From NCBI GenBank assembly GCA_037892935.1, contig JAYXKI010000010.1, positions 620,001 to 684,000 of the forward strand: a stretch of 64,000 bases of DNA, read 5' to 3'. The translations under genes were made by a program, and so were the position numbers. Each line of letters starts with the position of its first letter. Positions within the stretch are counted from its first letter, which is position 1. The notes below the pieces were generated by a model that ran no database searches, had not been told where the DNA came from, and saw only the letters and a program-made list of their open reading frames with translations. The DNA is from Phlebopus portentosus (Eukaryota > Basidiomycota > Agaricomycetes > Boletales > Boletinellaceae). Shown here piece after piece: positions 23,152 to 35,130 of this stretch.

Positions 23152-23539
23152 ACGGGTCACGATTCGTTGTGATAGATTATTATCTACGTACTTCTCATGC
23201 GCCACCTAACTTGCTAGACCCGTACACGTTTCTTGCGATGATCCGGGTTACATCCTCTCTTCTCGAGCTCTCCTCTCCATCATCTTGATTCTTCACGCCA
23301 GCTTGATTTTTTGTCGACACGATTTTGTTTGCTAGTTTACTGCACTTTCTATAATGCACGCGCAATAAGAAATTTATGTCTGTTGGGGACTGACCCATTA
23401 TCTATCTTATCGGCACACGTGAAAGCACGGGACTAATTAATTTTTGGGCTGAAAATCAATCACGTTACCTAGTAGTACTAGTCAATCAAGAATAATATGA
23501 CTCTGACTCTTGAGCGTGTTAGCCAAACATTCATTCGTC
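23152..23539. other. Intergenic region, no gene seen
   Basis: About 390 bases between the mitoferrin stop and the RPC6 start on the same strand. AT-rich, with no supported frame. It contains CACACGTGA near 23414-23422 upstream of RPC6. Confidence 0.45.
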
Positions 23540-25195
23540 ATGAGCGCGAAATCCAGGAAACTCAATGCAATTGAGCAAAAGATCCACCAGGCTTTTTTGT
23601 CTGCGAATAACATGGTGCGTTTGACTCTACTTGACTTCCTGAAGGATCGGACTAAATTGACTCATTTCATACAGACGTTAACGCAGAATCAGGTTGATGC
23701 TGTCGAATCTGACCAGAAGAAGCGTATGGACGCCATCAACTTCCTGCTCGCGACGGTGAGCTACACTGAGAGTAATGGTGATGCGCGATGGAGCTAAAGT
23801 AAAATTTCTGTAGGGATTGATTCGCGTGTTGGTGGATGGGAAGGGCAGTATCTCGGCCTATCGTGCTGTCGGGAAGAAGGAAGTTGAGGCGTGAGTATTT
23901 CGTACTTGATTACTCGCGGGAAGACTCGATTATACTCCCTTGTGGATTATAGGAAGAAAGACCTTGCTCAAGAAGAGTTGTTGGTCCTCAACCACATCCA
24001 AGCTTCTGGGAACGAAGGTGCTTCAGTTGGACATACTGATGAAATTTGAATGTTTTGTTTGACATTTTGGCGATATAGGAATATGGACGAAACATCTCAA
24101 GACGAAAACAGAACTACACCAGACGGTCATCGACAGATGCCTCAAGTCGCTTGTGAACAAGAAGCTGATCAAGAGAATCGAGAATGTGAAGGTTAGTATT
24201 ATACTTCACTTGAATAAAACAACGTTATTGAACTCATTAATCGCTTAGTATCCGACGAGAAAAATATACATGCTTTACGAGTTAGAGCCGTCTTCGGCAA
24301 TTACTGGTGGCCCGTGGTATACGGATAGCGAACTCGATACTGAGTTCATCAAGTTGCTCATGGATGCCTGTATGAAATTTATTCGGGAAAAGGTGAGCCA
24401 AGCTTTGACCGATTCTGTGTTTATCATGCTTATGTGCTTCCAGAGCTTCCCTAGAGGGAAAGGCGATGCTCTTTTTCCAATATCTGCCGCACCCGCATAC
24501 CCTACAACGCAGCAGATTCGAACCTTCTTACAAAAGACCCGCATCACAGAAACGGAATTGACCGAGGAGCACATCGAAATGCTTCTAAATGTGCTTATTA
24601 CTGACGGGCAGATCGAAAGAGTGTGTTTTGGATACGATTCTCTCCAAGGCAACACATTGATTTTCTCTGTTTGATTAGTTGCCCGCTTTTGGAGCTGCGT
24701 TGTGGGAAGCGAATAGTCGAGCTGATGAGATGGAGAGTGATGACGGAGACAGACAGCGGAAACGAAAGAAAAAGGGCTCAAGCGATGAACGAGAAAAGAA
24801 GCGCCGTCGAAAGGCAGGGAAGACTGTATTGTCGGACTCTGAATCGGGTTCTGATGAAGATGTAAAAAGTGAGAAGGAAGGTAGTGGTGCAGATAAAAGT
24901 GAGGAGGAACGAGATGGTGAGTCCTGTGTCTGCAATCTAGATGTAATTCTGATGGGAAGCTGAAGGACCAACTCCAGGCGGCGTTTCTAACAGACCAGCA
25001 CTAAATGCAGAAGATTTCGGCGGAGCATACGTCTACCGCGCAATTAGACAAGAACGTGTTGCTTTGGGCTGGTCGGAAGCTCCATGCGGGCGATGTCCAC
25101 AATTCGAATTTTGCAAAGATGGAGGGTCAGTGAATCCACGGGATTGCCACTATTACGGCGGGTGGCTGGCACAGACGGAGATCGCAATAGAGTGA
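23540..25195 (+). CDS. RNA polymerase III subunit RPC6 (RPC34)
   Basis: A Pol III initiation subunit with tandem winged helices that contact TFIIIB. Exons give LNAIEQKIHQAF, RMDAINFLLATGLIRVLV, IWTKHLKTKTELHQTVIDR, CLKSLVNKKLIKRIENVKYPTRKIYML, and then GGPWYTDSELDTEFIKLL and QIRTFLQKTRITETELTEEHI. The C-terminus carries the Fe-S type cysteines: PCGRCPQFEFC and NPRDC. Between the winged helix and this motif lies a Lys/Arg/Glu/Asp/Ser insert of about 70 residues (24727-24930), absent from human RPC6 as I know it. About eight short introns. The stop is at 25193-25195. RPC4 of the same enzyme is 3.5 kb away. Confidence 0.92.
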
Positions 25196-25353
25196 ATACC
25201 CGGGGCTTCGGAAATCATAGTAGAATTCTATCAATAGATTGTATTTTTATCATTGCATACACATTTTGTTGAATTCTTTACTTTCACTCTTCTATCAAAT
25301 GACTCTCTTGCTCTATTCAAATCCTTCAATCCTTCAGGCTTCCGTTCTTTCAC

Positions 25354-27522
25354 TTATTTTTTCGCTTTGATAAGCCCAGCCATCAAGTCGAAGCTATTCC
25401 CATCAGGTTGTAAGTCAATGTACTCGTCCCCGCGGAACGAGCGATAGCCTTTTGCTTCCGGCATGGTTCTAAGCAACCCGTGATCGGGAGTGATCCCTAC
25501 GATTCTCACCGCCGCGGGAGGATCAACGGTTGTGAGCGTCACTAGTTGATCACTGCCGAGGGGGAAGAGGTGGTAAGAAAAGTTTAATTTGTTCTCGTTA
25601 GTCGTATGGACGACTGCGAACTCACGAGTGGAGCCACCTTTCTAGATATAGGTCCATGAATGGGTCGAACGATGCTTCTGTCGAGAATTTACTCCACATT
25701 TTATCAAACGTTGCCATGATTACGGCAAGGGTGCGTTCCATGCTCAGGTTGGTGCTGTCCAGGCCAGCAGGTATCAGCTGGACCAGAGACGTCATCGGCG
25801 ATGGACTAAAAACATTCAATCCGCATCCTTCGGGAATGTGTGCATAATGGTTAGCATCAGAAGAAGCAGAATATTTCAAATTTATAAACGGACCGACCAC
25901 AATGTCAACATGACCGCCCATGAAACTAGTGTTTACGAGAATACCACCGATCTTCTTCGCTCCGGAATGCGCGGTTATTGCGTATATGTCGTTTGGCCAT
26001 TTTAATCGGATCCTGTCGCCGAACGCGCCGAGTACAGACGAGCTTCGAGAAGCTTCGACGACTGCCAGACCAAACAGATACTGGATGAACACAAGCCTGG
26101 ACGCTGGGAAGGATGAGAGAGAGAGACGAAGCAGCAGAGAAAACTGAAGGCAGCCAGGAGGAGATAGCCATGTGTTTGAGCCTCGTCCTCGCCCTGCTAA
26201 TTGGTGTGTCGCAACTGAGACCAGAGGAATAGGTAGATAGCTCAAAAGCTTGGAATTTCTATATGATACGTCTTGTTAGGAAGGACCACAGGAGCGAGAA
26301 AATGGTATCAGAATTACTTGTCAAGCATGGTCTGGGTACTTGTTACCACTTCGCCATACAGTAAGACTTCTCCCATTTTTTGCGACTGAGCAGAGTCAGA
26401 ACCTTTCTCGTTCTGAGCAGCCGCCAGAGACGAAAAATATTGTGAAAGGTCAAAAGCACGTGTCGCTTCAGGCGGAGGGATTGCGCCGTTCTTGAGTACG
26501 ATGATGCTTCGTATTCGACTGTCAGACGTGAAGATGTCCGAATCTTGCGAATCGCGGATGCGATCGAACAAGTCGCTCGAATAAGGGCCTTTGTGGAAAT
26601 GGAATGTATCCGTGTTGTCCTTAAGGATGATGGGTTCCGAATCAACCAGTTCTTTAATCAGGTTATCCATCATCGCTGCAATAGTAGGAGCCAGGTCTGA
26701 AGTGGATACGAGGAACTGTGGCAAGGGCTGTATCGTCCTAATATCGAATGCAGAAGGAATATGAAGACCTAGAAGAGCGAGGGAGTCCTTCATGAGCTTC
26801 CATCGTCTTTCCTCAAGATGTTCAACGCTTGCGTCGAGATCGGGTCTAATGCTCCGTATAGCAGAAATGGCTGGCTCGAGTGTCAATGGATATTCAGGAT
26901 GTATAGCCCAAAGAACGGCATTTCCTCTCCCGACTCTGCATTGCACTCCCGCAACTTTTCCTTCGCCGTCTCCTTCCGTATAGCTCGCAAGGACAACCGT
27001 GTCGGGTACATTTTGGGCGTCAACGAACTCACCACCACCGTTATAGTACAGACCCTCAACCCGCTCCTCGAAACCAGACGAAGGGTCCTGAATCAGAAGG
27101 GAGACAGCTCGTGCGCCAGTTTCACTCTCGTATTGGAATCCCGGATACACGCAGCCACGGCCGATACCATTGAAGAAATGAAGGGGCCTAGCACCAGAGA
27201 CCTCTTGCTTTGTACCAACTTCCCATTCAACCGCACCGCACGCATAATAGGCTCCGGCACAGAGGCCAAGAAATGCTCCTCCTTCGTGTACAAACTTAGA
27301 AATCCTATCATTAGATGATTTCAAATCTGCCACATAAGGGAGATCGCGTCCGCCAGGCAAGACAAATAAAGCGCAGTTGGTATGCCAAGGATCAGAGGCT
27401 AGGGACTTGGGAGTGATAGTCTGTACAGCATAATTAGGCATAAGAAGAGTCCGAAGCGTGTTTAAGGTGTGAGTCAGAGAAGTTTTCGATACCCCTGGTC
27501 CATTGTAAACCAAGACGTTCAT
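25354..27522 (-). CDS. Biotin--protein ligase (BPL1/HLCS type)
   Basis: It attaches biotin to carboxylases such as acetyl-CoA and pyruvate carboxylase. The N-terminal half is the class I glutamine-amidotransferase-like domain of eukaryotic BPL: MNVLVYNGPGVSK, VLPGGRDLPY, and GLCAGAYYACG with a Cys at the usual elbow. The C-terminal half is the ligase: QLAGRGRGSNTWLSPPG (biotinyl-AMP loop), LQFSLLLR, LKWPNDIY, KKIGGILVNT, GCGLNV, and a C-terminal cap domain ending LIKAKK. Introns separate the ligase exons. Met 27522 is chosen because it starts the first beta-strand. A Met 36 codons upstream lacks similarity. About 660 residues, as in yeast Bpl1. Confidence 0.93.
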
Positions 27523-27715
27523 CGCGAGCGGTGAAAGACAGGAATTATTTCGAGGTTGATCTTGAAATTTCCGGCACGTGTAGAACACGGCGACACGTCC
27601 GCGTTCATCATTCGCGCGCGCGAGTGCCACGAAAGTGACGAAACGCGTCTTGTCTTTTCCCAGTACTCTAGCGACTCCTCAATACTCTTTGTTTCAACTC
27701 TAGAAGGCGTACTCA
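27523..27715. promoter_or_regulatory. Divergent promoter, biotin ligase / GT-A-like protein
   Basis: 193 bases between start codons, with a GCGCGCGCG run near 27615. No TATA box recognised. Confidence 0.3.
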
Positions 27716-30396
27716 ATGAAATCGAAAGAACTGTCTTTATCAATCAATATCAGACAGCTTCATCAAAATGGTCGACATAAAGGACGCGTCAAAACTTGGA
27801 TCCTAGTCGTCACAGCGATTCTTCTGGCCATAGGGCGACTATTACTGTCAACTTTGAGGCATCCTGATGTCAAGCAAGATGAAGTATCTATCGTTGCTGT
27901 TGCGGATTTTGGGAACGCATCCCTTCTAGCCTTCCCAAATATGTCGCCAAAGCTTATGGATGCAATGTTCCTAGGAGCTTCAGAACTTCCTTTTCTTGAT
28001 AGCGGTTCGATAACTGCTGTCTTTCCGGTGACCGGAAACTCTCTTGACGAAGTGCATGAAATCATCGAGCTCCTGACATCTGACGAATCTTCGGTCTCAG
28101 CTATAGCTATTGTTTGCCCGGAGTCCATCACACCTGGTTTACACGCAAGTCTTCTTGGAAGACATCAAGACACCTTTCTGGATATAAGTGTTGCGTTATG
28201 GCCTGAAGGACTTAGCGAAGGACCGGCTGTCATGAACGTCGCGTCCAGCGTGTCCACAGAATATGCACTGGTCGTTGACTCTGCAGGGCTTGGACATCTC
28301 CATGACGATTCGCGCGAGCATCTACTCTCACATCCTCTGCTTCTTGATCTACCGACGGGGTTCTGCGGTGGAAATTCCACAAATGTGGAAAGGCGCCTGT
28401 TTTGTGTTGTTCCTAGCTCCGGACCGCAGCCTGTCTCTTTTCTCTTTCCGCCATTTATCATTCCTTCGTTACTTATACGGGGTTTCAACGCGACTGTAGT
28501 CAGCGATGCAGATTTTTGGCCCAGCCTAGGGAATGCTCTGGCTCAGACAACCGGAACTGGGGCTCTTATACCAGAATCTGATGATGACTCGAATGGCGAC
28601 TGGTGCCGCTCATTGTGCAAAAAGTACAATCTGATTCTGGACGGTTCGTCCCGGGATCAGTGTACTACTCCACCAGACTCAGAGGGAACCTCTGATCATA
28701 GGACAGATCCCTCGCAATCGTCTTCATTAGCGATTATTTTGCCGATCCTCAGTGATCTGGAAGCTTTCGCTTCTGTGGCATGCAGACTATCTGAGAATGG
28801 GTACACCACGCACGTCCTAATCTTGTCGCACGATCAGGATCATGCGAGTTCCGAAAGTTCTTTTCCGTGGTTGCATGATCATCTCATCTCGAGTATCTGC
28901 AATATTTCCTATAGTGCTTTGCACACGTCATCAAATGACTTTGCAAATGCAGAAGCGGTCAAGTTCTGGTTGGATTCGGCGAACGAACTGATGTCTGTAA
29001 TACTTTATGGAAGCGGAGGGCTGGGACATGTGTCCGAACTCCCATTCACAGCTGTTTTGGAGCGCCAAAGCGCCATCGGCATCTCGGTAGTCCAGATCCC
29101 TCAGGTCGATTTACCATATTGCGACTGGCTGGGTTCTCTGTCACTTCAAGAACTCAGGAGTACGTCCTGTCCATTCCGATTAACTCTGTACTCATTATCT
29201 TTGTAGATTGGCACATGCCTGACGTGCAGATTTCGGTTATCACTGACAACCGACCAGACTCGTTGGACCGGCTCTTCAAGTCCTTGCAAAATGCGCACTA
29301 CTTTGGAGATCATGTTTCCGTCAGAATAAACGTGGAGCAGACTGCAGACTTGGAGACCAGGAGACTCGTTAGTGCATTCGAATGGAATCACGGAGGAGTA
29401 TTTGTGCACCACCGTGTTGTTCATGCGGGACTTCTCACAGCTGTAGTGGAGTCCTGGTTTCCGCGATCGAACCACTCGTACGGTGTTCTGCTCGAAGATG
29501 ATGTTGAAGTTTCGCCACTTTTCTATGCATGGATAAAAATGACACTTCTGCGCTACCGGTTCGTCATTAGTTCTCTGTTGCCTAATTGAGACTAACGGTG
29601 GACTGTCAGATACGGTGACTTTCCGAACAAACGATCGGCTTTGTTTGGGATAAGTTTGTACCAGCAAAAACAAATCGAGCTACGCCCAGAAGGACGAAGA
29701 CCTTTCGACGCGCAGACATTGTTCGACACGTATGGTATTCTCTATCGCAACACTCCATACCTTTCACAGATCCCATGCAGCTGGGGTGCCGTCTACTTTC
29801 CAGAGCACTGGCGAGAATTCCATGCGTATCTAATGGTTCGCCTTTCCGAGGCATGGGTGCCCCTGCGTGATTTCGTGGTCCCGCATGTACGTTCAAATAG
29901 GTGGGCAAAGTCATGGAAGAGGTTCTTCATCGAGCTCGTTTATCTTCGAGGTTATGTTATGCTATATCCGAACTACGATGACTTCGTGTCTTTGTCGACG
30001 AACCATTTGGAGGTTGGATCTCATGTTAAGCAGCAGCCTCGTAGCATTTACGAGCAGAAGAAATCGCTCTTCACGCTGCCGCTCATGGTGCCTTCTGACG
30101 GCTCGGGTGATTCGCAAGGGACGGGTTTGCTCGATCTTCCGGAGGAAACGTTGCCTCAGTGGTCTGATCTGCCTGTGCTTGATTTCTGGGGTACAGTCTC
30201 GGGCGAAACAGAGGTAGAAACTCGTGGAACGGAAAGACAAAAGAAACTTGTCGGGTGCACGACTATCGGTAGCCTCGAGGAACGTCGTCGACCTTTTGAA
30301 GCAGAGGAACTCTTCACTTGCATTGCGTCCGTCGAAGAGAACGAAGTCGAAGATGATAATGAGTTTGATAGCGTAGAGATTCATTATGATACCTAG
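27716..30396 (+). CDS. Type II membrane protein with GT-A-like glycosyltransferase domain
   Basis: Probably a Golgi or ER nucleotide-sugar transferase; its donor and acceptor are unknown. Three exons, 27716-29159, 29207-29558 and 29610-30396, give 860 residues. A cytosolic Arg/Lys-rich tail is followed by one membrane segment (WILVVTAILLAIGRLLL, about residues 27-43). A long luminal region carries two probable GT-like halves. The clearer one starts at DVQISVITDNRPDSLDRLF (a GT-A fold opening), continues with GVLLEDDVEVSPLFYAWI, where EDDVE looks like a DxD-type metal motif, and then SWGAVYFPEHWREF. The C-terminal 100 residues are low complexity and acidic. Introns are phase 1 and phase 2 with GT-AG ends. 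Not assigned to a named CAZy family. Confidence 0.7.
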
Positions 30397-30636
30397 AAAA
30401 CAAACAACACTTGCATTTGCAATAGCATAACAGCGAGCAAGAAAATTGCAACTTTAGTTAGACTTGATTTGGACATTTCCCTGACACGTTTAGGGCATGA
30501 TTTGGAACGTGAAAACAAGAGACATTCGCAGGGAAGAGGGGGAAAGTAGGAGAACAGAGACGATGTGATGATAGAATCGTAGAGGATAACTTGTTTGAAA
30601 AGAAAAAAGGAGCAAAAAAGATAGGTTAAACCCAAA

Positions 30637-33600
30637 TTAGACGGTGATCTGCGAGCTATCCAATCCCAACGCATGCAAAAATATATTCACGTTGGTGATT
30701 TTGATATTTTGCTCAGCCTCTCCGTCGACTAAACCCTTATGCACAGCAACGATGTTATCGAGAATCTTTTCTCGCAATGTGGAAACGAGGAATTGTTGTT
30801 GGTCATTGTCTGCGTGAAGTGCGAAAGTTGCGAGGAATTTCCAGACGGGCTGGTCGAGCAAGTCGGCTTCGACTGAGAGGACTCCTGTGCTCGGCGAGCG
30901 TAGCAATGCGATTCGTGAGGAAGGGAAGAGGGAAAGGAGATTTGGTGCGAGAAATTGGAAGAGATGAACTATTACGCCTTGCCTGGAAAGGAGTACAGTC
31001 AGATTAGGAACTGAGTGGGATTATAGCTCTATTTACCAAGAATGGAGATCCTCTTCTGTCGGAATTTCTGACGGATCAATGCTGCCTGCCATCATCTCGG
31101 ATTTTATTACTTCAGCGCGACTTAGGAAGGCGGTGAGGAGGGATTGGCCCGGCTAAAAGGTGCAAAATGAGCACATTTGAACATAAGAATCATATCATGG
31201 AGCGATTTACTCTTGAATGAATAACAAGTCTCATGTCGCAGTGCTCCATTAATAAGCCCATCATACCAAATACGACACCAAGATTGAATTTTGCGATGAC
31301 CGGAAGGATGCTCTGCAGCACGGTCGAAAGGAATAGCTGCGTCTGTTTGTCTACCTCCTTACGTTCTGGTGTGTCCTCCTGTTGGTCAAGAATGGCAGCG
31401 TTCTTAACGACATCGAGCTGTGAAAAGCAAGCCACGAGCAGGCAGATAACCTGTAGGAGCTGCTGTGTGCTGAGATGCCTTGTAAGGCGAGGGAGGAGCT
31501 TCTTCCCTTTTGCGGGCATCAGGAGGGAGATGAATGGGTGAGGATCGCTGGTCTCGATCGGCACCATCACGCGCAGATCGTTCCATTGACGGGCTGTCTC
31601 CGCTTTATATATCACTTCCCTGCAAAACCCGTATAATGAGAAGCTCATTTTCTAATCGAAAGAAGCAATGATTCTTTACCATTCCGCTGTGCGTGCATCG
31701 TCCTCAGCCGGAGGCTGTTCACGACGCAATTGTTCGATTCGCAGCTGACTATCATAAAGACTCTCAAGGATGATGAGGCATTCCCTGTGCGTTAAAGGTT
31801 CCTTCCTTGTAGTTCCCGCCGGCTATTTCCACGGAAGAGTTAGGCTCGGAGATTTATATTATGAAGTAACCTCGACTCACGTCAGCATAAAACCCAAAAG
31901 CCTCGCGACCTCGCTTTGCAGCTTCCTTCGCAGCACCGGCTGCGTCCCTTTTCACGTCTTCCTTGGAGATGTGACCGTGCGCGTCCGTCGTGCCGTTCGT
32001 ATCTACCTGCAATAACTGACGAGGTGCAGCTTTGTAGCTCCGACCAGCCGTCTTGCCTAGGGCGCCTTGAAGACTATGTATCGCTATAAAATGGGATAGA
32101 TGAATAAGTGTTAAGTCAAGTCATGAATGTCACGAAGGAAGGAGATGTACCATGCAAGCCCTTTTCCTTCTCCCTCTGTCTGGCATTACTGACGATACGC
32201 TCAACCTGCGCCTCCATGCGCTGCATCGCATTCTGTCTACGAGTTCCAGGGCGCTGAGCCACACCGAGCGCAACACCTTCGCCAGATCCAAACTTGAGCA
32301 CGCGTTCCTCGCTGGCGTTGATACCCATGCGGCTACGCATCAGCGAGCCATATACCTGAGCGTAGAAATCCTCTGTGTATGGGTCGGAGGTGACGAGTTG
32401 TGAGACTTGAATACGTGTGATGAAGTCCTTGTCGGATTGTGTCATGAGGTCGTTGTATCGGCTCTGAGAAGCATGCGGCTTTAGTTGAGAGTTTCTGTAA
32501 GTACGAAAGAGAAGAGACACTGACCATATGCGCGATTTTCTGAGCCTTTCGCCGTCGCTTTCCTTCTTGCCTCTCAGCTTCCATAATCTTTCGCATCGCT
32601 TCTTGACGGAGTTGTTCACGCTGGGCTTCACTGACGGTCGAACCACCATCTTGACCATTGATGCCATTCACCCCAGAAAGATTCTGCGAAAACTCCTGCT
32701 GAGCAAGTTGAGCGAGCAAGCGTTGCTGCATTTGAAGCTGCATCTGCGTCATCTCGGCGGGGTTCGTCCCACCGAACACGTTGGCAAGGGCTTCGTTGCC
32801 ACGAGCTTTGCTTGCCAGCTCGTTCGCCATTGCCAAACGGTATTGATGATGGAGCTGGTCCAGTGGAGAATCACGTCTCTGATCAAGTATCCCAGCTGCG
32901 GCGAGTTGAGCTTGACGTTGCTGATCTGCAGCGATCTGTCGGCGTAGATTTACTTGAGCCTCATCTACATTCCCTTGAGATAGACCAAGACGTAATCGGC
33001 GTTCTTGCTCCTGTGCATCAAAGTTGTCGAGACGCTGCTGTTGCTGGAGCTGAAGTTGCTGAGAAGGAACCCTGCTATGTGATAGACTTTGCGGAAGTCC
33101 CCGCTCACGTTCTGCGGTCTTTTGAAGCATGAACTCTATTGGGTCGACAGGAGTGCGTGTACGGTTCTGAGATTCCATACCCCCGTATGCGAGATCCTTG
33201 GGATGGCTTCGCTGTATCTCCTGAACACGCATACCGTTGAAGTCCTGCAAAATTCCTTGCTGTTGCTGTTGCTGCTGACGATAGTTCTCAAGAGCGAAAG
33301 GAGGAACTTGATACCCGGCTTGCGGGGAATTGATTGGTGCATTCCGATGGACAGATGGTGACTGTGAACGCATACGAGGTGGCTTTAGCTGGTGCTGATG
33401 CTGCTGCTGTAACAACTGTTGTTGTTGAAGCTGCTGTTGCTGCAATTGTTGCTGTTGCTGTTGGAGCAGTAGCTGTTGTTGTTGTTCCTGCATCTTCAAC
33501 TCTCGCGCACGTTGGGCTTGTGCGCGCATTTCTGCCTCGATTTCTGCAAGAGTGCGTGAACCAGGCACCATGCCATCTGACGGTGTTTGGGCCTGTTGCG

Positions 33601-34322
33601 GCGCATGAGATATCGAAGTTAATGACTGTTGGGTAAGTGCTAGCGAATGCGACTGCTGAGAGAGGACGTTCGTGGCAGAAGGACGAGTAGCACTGGAAAC
33701 GCTAGATGAAGCTTGGTGGGTTAGACCAGCTCCGGCTTTACGCCCAATACTGCTTGAAGTCCGGAAGACTGAGAATGGGGACTTGTCATCCCAGAGCGAC
33801 TCGCGTGAGGCAAGAGTCGGACGCGCTGGAGTCTCAGATCAGATGAGTCAGGCAGCAGAGTATACAACGCACCTTGCTGAGCCGATTTCGGTGCCTCCGA
33901 GGTTAGTTGCATTTGAGCTTGGGCCTGAGGCTGGAAATGCAGCTGCGGCTGCGGCTGCAGCTCATGTGCACTTGAAGAACTGGTTGTCACATTTCCCTGC
34001 TTTGGACGACGCTCAAGTTCCGGGAGCGCCTGAGCAGTGAAGTCAAAGTCCTTGCCTGAGATGACGCGTAGATCATAATGAGCATTTTGAAGAATGAGCA
34101 GTAGCTAATGAAGAATGAGAGCTCACCGACGGGTCCGGTACTCCCGAAGGTCTCATCATTGAGTTCGTCCCCGCCTTCTTGTAATGCATTGCCAAGTCCA
34201 TCGTAATCCTCTTGACCCCAATTGTATACAGCGATATCTTCATCGGCTGTCGACTCTCCAGCAAGAAAACGCCGTTTCTCGTCCTCGATGGGATTGCTTG
34301 ATTCAACCCCGAAGAACGACAT
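30637..34322 (-). CDS. PAT1: mRNA decapping activator Pat1
   Basis: A cytoplasmic P-body protein that binds deadenylated mRNA and recruits Dcp1/2, Lsm1-7 and Dhh1. The N-terminus has MSFFGVESSN and a short acidic region with YNWGQEDYDGLG. A very Gln-rich middle (33390-33500) is encoded by CAG/CAA repeats. The central Pat1 signature is DFYAQVYGSLMRSRMG, then GSGEGVALG and RMEAQVERIV. The C-terminal alpha-helical domain has WKFLATFALHADNDQQQFL, EKILDNIVAV, and ends with ALGLDSSQITV at 30637. Start chosen at 34322 because SFFG is the conserved Pat1 N-terminus. At least seven short introns. About 1,050 residues estimated. Confidence 0.88.
33390..33500 (-). repeat. Gln-coding CAG/CAA repeat in PAT1
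   Basis: Imperfect trinucleotide repeats that encode more than twenty Gln, broken by Leu and one His-rich spot, on the minus strand. A shorter Gln run lies near 33254-33282. Mixed CAG and CAA codons suggest an old, stable tract. Low-complexity Q/N segments are usual in P-body proteins. Confidence 0.8.
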
Positions 34323-35130
34323 GGATGTGCCCAAGCCCCTCCCCTGGCGGCTGGGACGGGTAACACAAGCTAGCTTCTCAGACTTTAGACTCAATTCAAT
34401 CCGAATGTTTGTGACGCACCACTCAGTTTTTGAATCGATTATCGGTCTTGTCGTATGATACAATGGTCACTGTCCACTGGGCGAGAGGGTTGATGCTTCT
34501 CTTGCCGACTTCACGGGACGTAACAACGTCGGTCGGAGAGGAGTGTGACAAAAGAGGCAATAAAAAATAAAGTTTTGTGCGTGCATGAGTCACGCTCTCC
34601 TCTTCTAAATAAATTAGAATTAGGGAGAAATCCCGCCTTACAAGAGTACGGCACTACCGTCAGCATGACCTTTGCGGCATTCATTCTATAACATATCTAT
34701 ATTGCGCCTTTTCGGCTCATTTGATAATGGAGAATAAGTTATTTGTATATGTAAGTAAAGGCCGACAGTGTATTCAAATGAATCCTGTCCGTTTCTAACA
34801 AAGACCATTATTTTTTTTCTTCAGGAGACCTGCGCCGACAAATAAATTATTAATCCTTCTTTTAGTTTTCCATGTTTTCGCATTGGAACGACCAGTTTGC
34901 ATTCTGATATGGTAACGCGCTGGTGAGCGCGAGAAATAGTGACGTATGACGAACAAGACTTTCCAACTTTGCCAGATCGGGTCCGAGTTCGGAGACGCGT
35001 TCAAATTTCACTCAGCTCAGACGTGTCGCTAGGCGTGGTGCAGTACTTATACCCTGCATACTCTCCTCTCTTCCCCACTCGCCACAATATACTCATCTCC
35101 GTTTCCTTTCCTCTCTTGCCTTAGTCGACC
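34323..35130. other. Divergent intergenic region, PAT1 / GDB1 promoters
   Basis: About 810 bases between opposite start codons. The last ~80 bases before the GDB1 start are strongly pyrimidine-rich (CTCTCCTCTCTTCCCC type), as often seen just upstream of active fungal genes. A CTTATACC element sits near 35046. No supported frame. Confidence 0.5.

Noticed and set aside
32528..33132. Plus-strand frames opposite PAT1 (139 and 106 codons)
   Set aside because: They are shadows of the Gln/Leu-rich minus-strand coding exon.
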